18,585 bases of DNA from an uncultured Eubacteriales bacterium. GTDB lineage: Bacteria > Bacillota > Clostridia > Lachnospirales > Anaerotignaceae. The translations under genes were made by a program, and so were the position numbers. The notes beneath the pieces were generated by a model. That model was not told the DNA's origin. It searched no databases and worked only from the letters and a program-made list of their open reading frames with translations. The DNA is taken from NCBI GenBank assembly GCA_934256695.1, contig CAKQPE010000029.1, positions 1 to 18,585 of the forward strand, written 5' to 3'. Below are positions 6,446 to 13,968 of this stretch, piece after piece. Each line of letters begins with the position of its first letter. The first letter of the stretch is position 1.

Positions 6446-8374
6446 TTGAAGAAATACTACAAAAGTTTTGGCTTATATGCCATTATTTTCATTATTGTTT
6501 TATGTATTCTTGCATTTATCAATAACGGTTATGAAGCTCCTCAGACTTCCGTCTATACCTACAGCGACCTTATTGAAAAAATCGAGGACGGCGATGTTTC
6601 TAAAATCAATATCCAGAAAAGTTCTGAGCCTGCAGATTACGGTACGGTAACGGCTGAGCTTAAAAGCGGTGGTACAATAAAAACAAATGTACCGAGTCTT
6701 AATGCTTTTTCAAACTATATTGATAACAAAATAATTAATGACGGATTAAGCATAACAGTTGATGATATTCCGAAAACAAATATGCTCGGCTCAATACTTC
6801 CGTCACTTATAATGATGATACTTGCAGTTGTGCTTTTCTCGTTTATGTTCCAGAAAATGCAGGGCGGCGGCGGAAAGATGATGTCTTTCGGCAAAAGCAA
6901 GGCGAAAGTGACTATAGACGATAAAAACAGAGTTACTTTTGACAATGTAGCAGGTCTTGATGAAGAAAAAGCAGAGCTTAGCGAGCTTGTTGACTTTCTT
7001 AAAGATTCAAAGAAATACCTTGAACTTGGCGCAAGAATACCTAAGGGTGTTCTTCTTGTAGGCCCTCCGGGAACAGGTAAAACACTCCTTGCAAAAGCAG
7101 TTGCGGGAGAAGCAAGAGTACCGTTTTTCAGTATTTCTGGTTCGGACTTTGTTGAGATGTTTGTAGGTGTCGGTGCATCAAGAGTAAGGGATTTGTTTGA
7201 CCAGGCGAAGAAAAACGCTCCTTGTATAGTGTTTATAGATGAAATTGATGCCGTAGGCCGACGCAGAGGTGCAGGTCTTGGCGGCGGACACGATGAACGT
7301 GAGCAGACATTAAACCAGCTCCTTGTTGAAATGGACGGTTTCGGTATAAACGAAGGCGTTATAGTTGTAGCGGCAACAAACAGAGCCGATATTCTTGACC
7401 CTGCTATTTTAAGACCGGGACGTTTTGACAGACAGGTTTATGTAGGCAGACCGGACGTTAAAGGACGTGAGGCTATATTAAAGGTTCACGCAAAGGGCAA
7501 GCCTTTTGCCGATGATGTGGATTTAAGTGTTATAGCAAAGACAACATCGGGCTTTACAGGTGCAGACCTTCAGAACCTTCTTAACGAAGCCGCACTTCTT
7601 TCCGCAAGAGTAGGCAAAAAGAAAATCGATATGGAAGAAATTCAGAAAGCCTTTGTTAAAGTCGGTATAGGTACTGAAAAGAAATCCAGAAAGATAAACG
7701 AAAAAGAAAAGCTTATTACAGCTTACCATGAAAGCGGCCATGCAATACTTTTCGAGCTTTTAAGTGAGCTTGACCCTGTTCACAGTATTTCCATTATACC
7801 TACTGGTATGGCAGGTGGATATACAATGCCGCTTCCGGGTGAAGACAAGATGTATATAACAAAATCCGCTATGGAGCAGGAAATAATAAGTTTCCTCGGC
7901 GGACGTGCGGCAGAATATATTATATTCAAAGACGTTACAACAGGTGCTTCAAACGATATCCAGAGAGCAACGGCTATGGCAAGAAACATGGTAATGAAAT
8001 ACGGTATGAGCGAAAGACTGGGTACAATCCAGTTTGGCGATGATCAGGACGAAGTATTCCTTGGCAGAGAAATTGCTCATTCGAGAAATTACGGCGAAGG
8101 CGTAGCGGCTGCCATTGACGAAGAAGTTAAGAATATGATGGATCATTCTTACAGTGAGGCAATAAGACTTCTTAACGAAAACATAGATGTTCTTCACGCA
8201 TCTGCCAAAATGCTTGTTGAAAAAGAAAAGATTACAGGCGATGAATTCAGAAAAATTATGGCGGATCCTAAATCGTTTTTAGGTACGGCAGAAGAAACCA
8301 AAGAAAAAACGGAAGTTTCCGAAGAAAAAACAACTGTAAACTTATCTAAAGAAGCACCGAAAACAGAGGAGTAA
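6446..8374 (+). CDS. ftsH: ATP-dependent zinc metalloprotease FtsH
   Basis: FtsH is a hexameric membrane-anchored AAA+ protease that extracts and degrades misfolded membrane proteins and short-lived regulators. In order: one N-terminal membrane segment (about residues 9-26), an extracytoplasmic FtsH_ext domain, a second membrane segment (about 114-132), the AAA+ module with Walker A GPPGTGKT at 206-213, Walker B VFIDEIDA, the second region of homology NRADILDPAILRPGRFDR, and the zinc protease motif HESGH at 428-432. The 642-residue length is typical. The C-terminal 35 or so residues are Glu/Lys/Thr-rich and probably disordered. It starts at TTG 6446, seven bases after AGGAGG (6433-6438). It has its own promoter candidate after a repeat element. 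No terminator is visible before the thioesterase gene. Confidence 0.97.
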   Translation: MKKYYKSFGLYAIIFIIVLCILAFINNGYEAPQTSVYTYSDLIEKIEDGDVSKINIQKSSEPADYGTVTAELKSGGTIKTNVPSLNAFSNYIDNKIINDGLSITVDDIPKTNMLGSILPSLIMMILAVVLFSFMFQKMQGGGGKMMSFGKSKAKVTIDDKNRVTFDNVAGLDEEKAELSELVDFLKDSKKYLELGARIPKGVLLVGPPGTGKTLLAKAVAGEARVPFFSISGSDFVEMFVGVGASRVRDLFDQAKKNAPCIVFIDEIDAVGRRRGAGLGGGHDEREQTLNQLLVEMDGFGINEGVIVVAATNRADILDPAILRPGRFDRQVYVGRPDVKGREAILKVHAKGKPFADDVDLSVIAKTTSGFTGADLQNLLNEAALLSARVGKKKIDMEEIQKAFVKVGIGTEKKSRKINEKEKLITAYHESGHAILFELLSELDPVHSISIIPTGMAGGYTMPLPGEDKMYITKSAMEQEIISFLGGRAAEYIIFKDVTTGASNDIQRATAMARNMVMKYGMSERLGTIQFGDDQDEVFLGREIAHSRNYGEGVAAAIDEEVKNMMDHSYSEAIRLLNENIDVLHASAKMLVEKEKITGDEFRKIMADPKSFLGTAEETKEKTEVSEEKTTVNLSKEAPKTEE

Positions 8375-8419
8375 ATTTTTATTAACCATATATTTTAACA
8401 CATTGAAAGGATGATAGTA

Positions 8420-8809
8420 ATGGAATACAATGTACGTACAGGCATGACAAATGAAATCGAATACCTTGTAACAAAAGATGCAACAACAGCTCATTTCAGT
8501 GCAGACTGCCCTGTTTTTGCAACACCTGTTATGATTAACTGGATTGAACAGACAGCTCTTAAACTTTGCAAACAGGTTCTTCCTGAAGGCTATGATACAG
8601 TAGGTACTTTTGTAAACATTAAGCATCTTGCACCTACACCTATGGGTATGAAGGTGAGAGTATGTGTTGAAGTAGGCGAAGTAAACGGAAAACTCCTTAC
8701 TTTTAACGTAAAGGTTTACGATGAAAAGACTAAAGTAGGCGAAGGCACACACGGCAGAGCTATTGTAAACGTAGAGAAATTTGTTGAAAATCTCAGAAAA
8801 AACAAATAA
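8420..8809 (+). CDS. FlK-like hotdog-fold acyl-CoA thioesterase
   Basis: A 129-residue single hotdog domain resembling the fluoroacetyl-CoA thioesterase FlK family. FlK uses the triad Thr42, Glu50, His76. Here Thr35, Glu43 and His69 stand at exactly the same spacing (8 and 26 residues), which strongly supports a working active site of that type. The substrate need not be fluoroacetyl-CoA: many anaerobes carry homologues, probably for clearing unwanted short acyl-CoAs. I start at ATG 8420, nine bases after GAAAGG; the ATG at 8411 directly abuts that ribosome binding site and is unlikely. The gene lies 45 bases after ftsH without an obvious terminator, so it may be cotranscribed with it, and is followed by a hairpin. 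Confidence 0.82.
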   Translation: MEYNVRTGMTNEIEYLVTKDATTAHFSADCPVFATPVMINWIEQTALKLCKQVLPEGYDTVGTFVNIKHLAPTPMGMKVRVCVEVGEVNGKLLTFNVKVYDEKTKVGEGTHGRAIVNVEKFVENLRKNK

Positions 8810-8829
8810 AATTAAATAATAAATAATAT

Positions 8830-8866
8830 AAATCAGCGGTAAGGGATTTTTCCCTGCCGCTGATTT
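8830..8866 (+). terminator. Terminator-like hairpin after the thioesterase gene
   Basis: An outer 10-bp stem AAATCAGCGG/CCGCTGATTT (8830-8839 and 8857-8866) with an inner AGGGA/TCCCT stem. Only three T follow within the stem arm and then A-rich DNA, so termination may be incomplete. The carbamoyltransferase start lies just 23 bases on. Confidence 0.6.
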
Positions 8867-8889
8867 AAAAAGTACGGGGGAATAAAAGA

Positions 8890-9885
8890 ATGTCAGTAAA
8901 TCTTAAAGGCAGAAACTTTCTTACATTAAAGGACTTTACACCGGAGGAAATAATATATCTTATTGACCTTGCTGCGGATTTTAAAAAGAAGAAAAAAGCA
9001 GGTGTTCTTACAGAACATTTCAGAGGCAAAAACGTAGCTCTTATTTTTGAAAAAACAAGCACACGTACACGCTGTGCTTTCGAGGTTGCGTCACATGACC
9101 TTGGCATGGGCAGTACATATCTTGAGCCTACAGGCTCTCAGATAGGCAAAAAAGAAAGCATTGCCGATACGGCAAGGGTTCTCGGCAGAATGTTTGACGG
9201 TATCGAATATCGTGGCTTTGAACAGTCTATAGTAGAGGAGCTTGCGGCCAATGCAGGTGTTCCTGTATGGAACGGCCTTACAAACGAATATCACCCTACC
9301 CAGATGCTTGCAGATATGCTTACAATACGTGAACAGCTCGGCAGACTTAAAGGTGTTAAGCTTGTTTATATGGGTGATGCAAGATACAATATGGGCAACT
9401 CCCTTATGATTGTCTGCTCAAAGCTTGGTATGCATTTTGTAGCCTGCACAACAAAGGAATATTTCCCTGACGCAGAGCTTGTTGCACAGTGCGAGGAATA
9501 TGCAAAGGAAAGCGGAGCAACAATTACACTTACCGAAAATGTAGAAGAAGGCACAAAGAATGCTGACGTTGTTTATACAGATGTATGGGTTTCAATGGGT
9601 GAGCCTGCCGAAGTATGGGAAAAACGTATTAAAGACCTTTCACCTTACAAGGTAACAAAACAGGTTATGGAAAATGCCGGTCCACAGGCTATATTCCTTC
9701 ATTGCTTACCTGCTTTCCATGATTTAAAGACAAAAATCGGAAAAGAAATGGGTGAACGCTATAACCTTACAGAGCTTGAGGTTACAGACGAAGTATTCGA
9801 GTCTGAACAGTCAAAGGTATTTGACGAAGCCGAAAACCGTATGCATACTATAAAGGCTGTTATGGCTGCAACTTTGGGAGTTTGA
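8890..9885 (+). CDS. argF: Ornithine carbamoyltransferase
   Basis: Joins carbamoyl phosphate and ornithine to make citrulline in arginine synthesis, or runs in reverse in the arginine deiminase pathway. The carbamoyl-phosphate motif STRTR is at residues 57-61, HPTQ at 135-138, the ornithine-loop SMGE at 235-238 and the catalytic HCLPAFHD from 271. The 331-residue length and the wording of the conserved blocks (FEKTSTRTRCAFEVA, HTDVWVSMGEP-like) resemble the catabolic ArcB and E. coli ArgF branch, so arcB would be an equally fair symbol. No arginine deiminase or carbamate kinase gene lies nearby to decide direction. ATG 8890 follows a GGGGGA motif. No ARG-box-like operator was recognised. A hairpin follows at 9929. 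Confidence 0.95.
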   Translation: MSVNLKGRNFLTLKDFTPEEIIYLIDLAADFKKKKKAGVLTEHFRGKNVALIFEKTSTRTRCAFEVASHDLGMGSTYLEPTGSQIGKKESIADTARVLGRMFDGIEYRGFEQSIVEELAANAGVPVWNGLTNEYHPTQMLADMLTIREQLGRLKGVKLVYMGDARYNMGNSLMIVCSKLGMHFVACTTKEYFPDAELVAQCEEYAKESGATITLTENVEEGTKNADVVYTDVWVSMGEPAEVWEKRIKDLSPYKVTKQVMENAGPQAIFLHCLPAFHDLKTKIGKEMGERYNLTELEVTDEVFESEQSKVFDEAENRMHTIKAVMAATLGV

Positions 9886-9928
9886 TAAAAGTACGTATTG
9901 ATTTTTAAAATTATAGAAGATTATAATA

Positions 9929-9963
9929 TTGAGAGTGCTTTTATATCGCAAAGGCACTCTCAA
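9929..9963 (+). terminator. Terminator-like hairpin after argF
   Basis: A 10-bp stem TTGAGAGTGC/GCACTCTCAA (9929-9938 and 9954-9963), extendable inward by T-A pairs, with a loose T-run (ATTCTTT) after it. It is the first item in the 628-base gene-free stretch 9886-10513, which otherwise holds the repeats at 10030-10120 and 10131-10437 and another hairpin at 10462. Confidence 0.6.
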
Positions 9964-10029
9964 ATTCTTTAAGAGAATATTTGAGCAAAACTTTTGAAAT
10001 ACAAATATAAATTTATCGAACTGATTAAA

Positions 10030-10120
10030 ACCGTGGGACTCTGTCCCACACCCTGCGATTTTTTGAAAAAAATCGAGTAAAACTTTTGGTAAAATGCAAT
10101 TTCATTGCATTTTTCGTAAA
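10030..10120 (+). repeat. Modular hairpin repeat, half element
   Basis: The order is H1 GTGGGAC/GTCCCAC (10033-10049), H2 CGATTTTTT/AAAAAATCG (10056-10075), linker AGTAAAACTTTTGGT, H3 AAAATGCAAT/ATTGCATTTT (10091-10113). The mirrored second half seen at 6204-6263 is missing; instead a different palindrome cluster begins about 20 bases later. H1 resembles that at 6123 (TCT loop kept, stem one pair longer), and H3 resembles that at 3962 with a C-G pair replaced by T-A. Confidence 0.75.
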
Positions 10121-10130
10121 TCCATTTGCG

Positions 10131-10437
10131 AAGCTTTTAAAGCCTTCCCTTGGGGGAAGGTGTCACGAAGTGACGGATGAGGGTAAAGTTATTTAAAATA
10201 AGAAAATAACCCCTCATCCGCTTCGCTTTGCTCAGCACCTTCTCCATTGGAGAAGGCAAACCCCTCAGTCACTGTGTGACAGCTCCCCTTTCATGGGAGC
10301 CTTCCAAACTCGAAAGCCGTCCCTGAAAGGGAAGGTGGCAAACCGAAGGTTTGACGGAAGGGTTTAAACTAACGATAAATTTAAATTTATCGTAGTGAAA
10401 GTTAATTTGAAAGCCGTTCCCGAAAGGGAAGGGTTAA
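10131..10437 (+). repeat. Cluster of CCTTCCC/GGGAAGG-type palindromic repeats
   Basis: About three related units. Unit 1 (10142-10257) is an inverted pair: CCTTCCC/GGGAAGG, GTCAC/GTGAC, then GGATGAGGG facing CCCTCATCC across 27 bases, closing with CCTTCTCC/GGAGAAGG. Unit 2 (about 10260-10306) has GTCAC/GTGAC and GCTCCC/GGGAGC stems. Unit 3 (about 10315-10436) has CAAACC/GGTTTG and a central 22-bp perfect palindrome at 10372-10393. Repeats with this look are common in clostridial genomes and code for nothing visible; they are probably non-autonomous mobile or REP-like elements. Confidence 0.75.
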
Positions 10438-10461
10438 GGACAGTAATTTTTATATACTTTT

Positions 10462-10490
10462 GCCGGAGGTTTTTTCCTGCGGCTTTATTT
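10462..10490 (+). terminator. Terminator-like hairpin upstream of birA
   Basis: Arms GCCGGAGG (10462-10469) and CCTGCGGC (10476-10483) pair with one central G-G mismatch over a T6 loop and are followed by TTTATTT. It could end any readthrough across the repeats, or sit in the birA leader. Confidence 0.5.
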
Positions 10491-10513
10491 AGTATTTAAG
10501 GCGGTGAAAGTTT

Positions 10514-11479
10514 TTGATTAACGAAAGACTTTTGGAATATTTAAAAACGGCAGATGATTATGTATCCGGTGAGAAATTGGGTGAAATTCTCGGTGTTTCA
10601 CGCTCTGCTGTGTGGAAAGAAATAAGTGCTTTAAGACAGGCGGGATACGAGATAGTTGCTGTTACAAACAGAGGATATAAAATAAATTCCGTAGGTGACA
10701 TAATAAATTCGGCAGAAATAAGAACAAACGGACTTATAGGTAAAAAAATAGTATGCTTTGATAAAGTTGAATCTACAAACGAGGTGTGCAAGAAACTGTA
10801 TTTTGAAAATGCCGAAGAAGGAACGGTTGTTATAGCCGATACTCAGTCAACAGGCAGAGGCAGACTGGGAAGAAACTGGACATCTAAGCCTAAGAGCGGA
10901 GTTTATATGTCAATACTTTTAAAACCCGATATAAATCCAGCAAAACTTTCTTCCGTTACACTTTGTGCCGGACTTGCCGTGTGTACTGCCTTGAAAGAGG
11001 ATTTCGGCATAAACGCAGGCATAAAGTGGCCCAACGATATAGTTGTTGACGGAAAGAAAATATGCGGAATACTGACCGAAATGAGCGGTCAAATGCAGAA
11101 GGTGGATTTTGTTGTTGTGGGAATAGGCATTAACGTAAACAACGAAAGCTTTCCGGAAGAAATACAGCATAAGGCATCATCACTTTATCTTCTTTCCGGC
11201 AAAAAATTTAAGAGAAGTTCTATAGCAAAGGCGGTTTTAAACCGTTTCGATAAAATCTATAATAGATTTGAAAAAGAAGGCTTTAAACCTTTTAAAGAAG
11301 AATATGAAACAAACTGTATAAACATAGGCAAAAGAGTGAGAGTAATAAAACACGGTGATGAAAGCTATGAGGCTTTGGCTGTGGGAATAAACGATGACGG
11401 TGAACTGACAGTAAAGAAAGATAACGGCGAGATAACAGACGTTTTCTCAGGCGAAGTATCAATAAGAGGAGTGTATTAA
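10514..11479 (+). CDS. birA: Biotin-[acetyl-CoA-carboxylase] ligase / biotin operon repressor
   Basis: The enzyme activates biotin with ATP and attaches it to carboxylase biotin-carrier domains; with its DNA-binding domain it can also repress biotin genes. An N-terminal winged helix-turn-helix (about 1-65, with GEILGVSRSAVWKEISALRQ) marks the bifunctional class. The catalytic domain has the biotinyl-AMP loop GRGRLGR at 114-120 and KWPND at 171-175. A C-terminal SH3-like domain (about 272-321) follows. The 321-residue length is normal. It starts at TTG 10514, six bases after GGTGA; no other start in frame has a ribosome binding site. It heads a tight cluster: the next gene begins two bases after its stop. 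No biotin synthesis gene lies in the window. Confidence 0.95.
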   Translation: MINERLLEYLKTADDYVSGEKLGEILGVSRSAVWKEISALRQAGYEIVAVTNRGYKINSVGDIINSAEIRTNGLIGKKIVCFDKVESTNEVCKKLYFENAEEGTVVIADTQSTGRGRLGRNWTSKPKSGVYMSILLKPDINPAKLSSVTLCAGLAVCTALKEDFGINAGIKWPNDIVVDGKKICGILTEMSGQMQKVDFVVVGIGINVNNESFPEEIQHKASSLYLLSGKKFKRSSIAKAVLNRFDKIYNRFEKEGFKPFKEEYETNCINIGKRVRVIKHGDESYEALAVGINDDGELTVKKDNGEITDVFSGEVSIRGVY

Positions 11480-11481
11480 AT

Positions 11482-11850
11482 ATGGGAAAGACCGTACTTG
11501 CGGCAGCATCATTTGCAAAACAGAAATATTTTATTGATCCTGAGTTTGCAGGTCTGCCGGACGGAATAAAGGCAGAGGTACAGACAGTATGTGTTGTTGT
11601 GGCACAGAATTTAAGATGTACTTTTGTAATCGGGTTCCACGATGACGGAGATATATATTTTGATATAGTTAAAGACGAGGACACAATAGATTTTGACGAT
11701 ATAGGTGCAGAGCTTGAAATAAAGGAAATACGGCGTGAAAAATCAGAGCTTTTGAAAGCACTTAAAATCTGGTATCTTATATATAAAACTCCAAACGGAG
11801 AAAAGATAAAGGAAGAACTTTTGAAAAACGGAAAAGTCGATATAGAATAA
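11482..11850 (+). CDS. Conserved small protein, DUF6145-like
   Basis: A 122-residue acidic soluble protein without signal peptide or membrane segments. I recall similar proteins in clostridial genomes under the name DUF6145 (pattern: KYFIDPEFAGLPDGIK, then a beta-rich block GFHDDGDIYFD, then a charged helix), but the assignment is from memory. No catalytic motif is apparent. ATG 11482 lies two bases after the birA stop and 10 bases after AGAGGAG, which lies within the birA coding end, and dusB starts 11 bases after it. This placement between birA and dusB argues for cotranscription and possibly a housekeeping role, but nothing in the sequence says which. Confidence 0.75.
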   Translation: MGKTVLAAASFAKQKYFIDPEFAGLPDGIKAEVQTVCVVVAQNLRCTFVIGFHDDGDIYFDIVKDEDTIDFDDIGAELEIKEIRREKSELLKALKIWYLIYKTPNGEKIKEELLKNGKVDIE

Positions 11851-11861
11851 CAGAGGTTTAT

Positions 11862-12824
11862 ATGTTTATAGGAAATGTAGAGTTGAAAAACAACGTCTTT
11901 ATGGCACCTATGGCGGGAGTGACGGACAAGCCTTACCGAACCATATGTATGGAAATGGGCTGTGGCCTTGTTTATTCCGAGATGGTAAGTGCCAAGGGAC
12001 TTTTTTATAACAGTGCCAATACGGAAAAGCTTATGGATTGTGAAAGCGGCTGTGGACCCTATGCCATACAGCTTTTCGGCTCGGAGCCGGAAATAATGGC
12101 AGGCATGGCAAAAAAGATAGAGGATATGCCTTTTGACATTATAGATGTGAATATGGGCTGTCCAGCACCGAAGATAGTTAAAAACGGTGACGGAAGTGCC
12201 TTGATGAAAAACGTATCCCTTGCCGGTGAAATTATATCGGCTATGGTGCAATCACAGAAAAAGCCCGTTACCGTTAAATTCAGAAAAGGCTTTGACGAGG
12301 AAACTATAAATGCCGTTGAGTTTGCAAAGGCAATGGAAAAGGCGGGAGCGGCGGCTGTTGCCGTACACGGCAGAACAAGAGAGCAGTATTACAGCGGAAA
12401 AGCCGACTGGGATATTATAAAAGAAGTAAAAAAAGCCGTTAATATTCCCGTAATAGGAAACGGTGATATAACATCACCGCAGACAGCAAAGGCAATGTTT
12501 GATTATACAGACTGCGATGCCATAATGATAGGCAGAGCCTCCGAAGGCAATCCGTGGATATTTAAAAGAATAACACATTATATAGATACAGGAGAGCTTC
12601 TTCCCGAACCGACAAACAGGGAAAAAGCGGAAACGGTTATACAACACGCAAAAATGCTTATTGACTTTAAAGGCGAATACATAGGCGTAAGGGAAATGCG
12701 AAGACACCTTGCTTTTTATACAAAGGGTATGCCGCAGGCATCGGCAATGCGTGCCGAAATAAATACGGTAATGAACATGAATGATATTGAATTTCTGGTA
12801 AACAAATATTTTCTCGGAATGTAG
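11862..12824 (+). CDS. dusB: tRNA-dihydrouridine synthase (DusB type)
   Basis: A flavin enzyme that reduces uridine to dihydrouridine in the tRNA D-loop. The N-terminal TIM barrel starts with APMAGVTDKPYRTIC. The catalytic cysteine is Cys100 in NMGCPAPKIV, HGRTREQYYSG supplies the conserved His/Arg, and IGNGDI and MIGRASEGNPWIF are FMN phosphate-binding elements. A helical C-terminal domain closes the 320-residue protein, the normal DusB length. ATG 11862 follows CAGAGGT by about five bases. In many Firmicutes dusB lies near greA and lysS, as here, with one unknown gene between. Confidence 0.95.
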   Translation: MFIGNVELKNNVFMAPMAGVTDKPYRTICMEMGCGLVYSEMVSAKGLFYNSANTEKLMDCESGCGPYAIQLFGSEPEIMAGMAKKIEDMPFDIIDVNMGCPAPKIVKNGDGSALMKNVSLAGEIISAMVQSQKKPVTVKFRKGFDEETINAVEFAKAMEKAGAAAVAVHGRTREQYYSGKADWDIIKEVKKAVNIPVIGNGDITSPQTAKAMFDYTDCDAIMIGRASEGNPWIFKRITHYIDTGELLPEPTNREKAETVIQHAKMLIDFKGEYIGVREMRRHLAFYTKGMPQASAMRAEINTVMNMNDIEFLVNKYFLGM

Positions 12825-12885
12825 GCAATAGACACATGGGATAAGCATATACTTCTATTATGAATACAGAGGTGGTGCTTATAAT

Positions 12886-13812
12886 ATGAAATTTGCCAGA
12901 ATATGTTTTGCATCTGATAACCGAAAACGTACCGTTTGGGACAGACTGCCGGAATTTATAAGAAGAAAATACTATCTCGATTTTTATAAACAGCATTATG
13001 AAAATATAAAAATGTTTTCTTCAATGGGAGAACTTGTTTCGCTGCCGTTTAGGAAAGACGAATGTGATTTTTTTCTTGTATCGGAATATCTGAAAAAAGT
13101 ATCGGAATATTTAAAAAATAATGATGTGGGTGTTGTCTGTGTCCAAAAGGGAATACAAATGCCTTACGGAGTAAAGACCGCTTACGGAGACAGACTGCTG
13201 TGCTTTATGGCTGAGGATATAGTTAATACTGCCTGCAAAATACGTAATCTGAACTTAGATGAAAGCGAGATTACCGTTATAGACGGTGGAGAAAATACAA
13301 CTGAGATACTTCTTAATGTACTTTCACGAAAGGTTTCAAGATTGTATGTATATACACTCCGTCAGGAAAAACTGAAACCTGTTTTTGAAGATATATTTGA
13401 AGAAACGGGACTTTGCATAGTTTCTTTTTCGGCGGCAAATGATTCACTTATGTCAAAATCTGATATTGTGATTAATCTTAATCACGGAAATCTGTTTATG
13501 AACTGTTTTTCGAAAAATACTATATACATAGATATAGCCGGCGACAGCAGGTGTACCGAATATACTCTGGATACAAGAAAAGACATAACGGTTATAGAAA
13601 ATTTTACCGTAAGACAGGATAAAACGGATATACCCATTGATTACACCGAGGCGGCACTTTCGGCCGCAAAACCGTATATGCACAGGGCTGTTTTCGGTGA
13701 ATTTTCAAAAGATGTGTTCCAAAAGACACACAGGTATATAAAAAGTTTTGGTTTTGACATAATATGTGTTATTGACAGTGATATTAGGAAGTCAAAAGCG
13801 TTGACAATGTGA
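12886..13812 (+). CDS. Hypothetical protein with a Rossmann-like middle domain
   Basis: I do not recognise the family of this 308-residue protein. Residues about 125-225 read like a nucleotide-binding Rossmann fold: a strand ITVIDGGEN, a helix, a second strand SRLYVYTLRQ, and later strands ending in DIVINLNHG and TIYIDIAGD, resembling shikimate-dehydrogenase or acyl-ACP-reductase folds. The glycine pattern is not the canonical GxGxxG. There is no signal peptide or membrane segment. A 21-bp tandem duplication (13078-13098 and 13099-13119, 18 of 21 bases identical) gives VSEYLKK-VSEYLKN. It begins 61 bases after dusB with AGAGGTGG upstream and probably belongs to the birA-dusB cluster. Its last codons carry the -35 of the greA promoter. 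Confidence 0.75.
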   Translation: MKFARICFASDNRKRTVWDRLPEFIRRKYYLDFYKQHYENIKMFSSMGELVSLPFRKDECDFFLVSEYLKKVSEYLKNNDVGVVCVQKGIQMPYGVKTAYGDRLLCFMAEDIVNTACKIRNLNLDESEITVIDGGENTTEILLNVLSRKVSRLYVYTLRQEKLKPVFEDIFEETGLCIVSFSAANDSLMSKSDIVINLNHGNLFMNCFSKNTIYIDIAGDSRCTEYTLDTRKDITVIENFTVRQDKTDIPIDYTEAALSAAKPYMHRAVFGEFSKDVFQKTHRYIKSFGFDIICVIDSDIRKSKALTM

Positions 13813-13829
13813 ATGTACTATTGTATAAT
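13801..13829 (+). promoter_or_regulatory. Perfect-consensus sigma-A promoter for greA-lysS
   Basis: TTGACA (13801-13806), exactly 17 bases, TATAAT (13824-13829). The -35 sits in the last codons of the upstream gene, whose stop is at 13810-13812. The predicted transcript start, near 13836, lies a few bases before the hairpin at 13841. Confidence 0.8.
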
Positions 13830-13840
13830 TTGTTGGAATA

Positions 13841-13879
13841 AAAACGGCTGTGAAGATATAGGCTTACCACAGCCGTTTT
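13841..13879 (+). terminator. Strong hairpin: terminator of the upstream gene, within the predicted greA leader
   Basis: A 12-bp perfect stem AAAACGGCTGTG/CACAGCCGTTTT (13841-13852 and 13868-13879) with a 15-base loop. It follows the upstream stop by 28 bases and looks like a bidirectional terminator. Because the promoter at 13801-13829 lies upstream of it, the greA message would begin with this hairpin. Confidence 0.8.
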
Positions 13880-13968
13880 AAGCGTACCATATTTTTGATA
13901 AATTTAAGTTTAGTTTCGGTAAAAAGTAAAAAATACGACTATTATTATATAAAAAGGAGCTGTTTTTT

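Noticed and set aside
10131..10437. CRISPR array
   Set aside because: Repeats are palindromic, of differing length and spacing, and there are no uniform spacers or cas genes.
11292..12251. A 319-codon open frame on the minus strand across birA, the small unknown and dusB
   Set aside because: It runs antisense through three well-supported genes, has no ribosome binding site or recognisable protein family, and its composition (His, Ser, Tyr-rich) is typical of a shadow frame.
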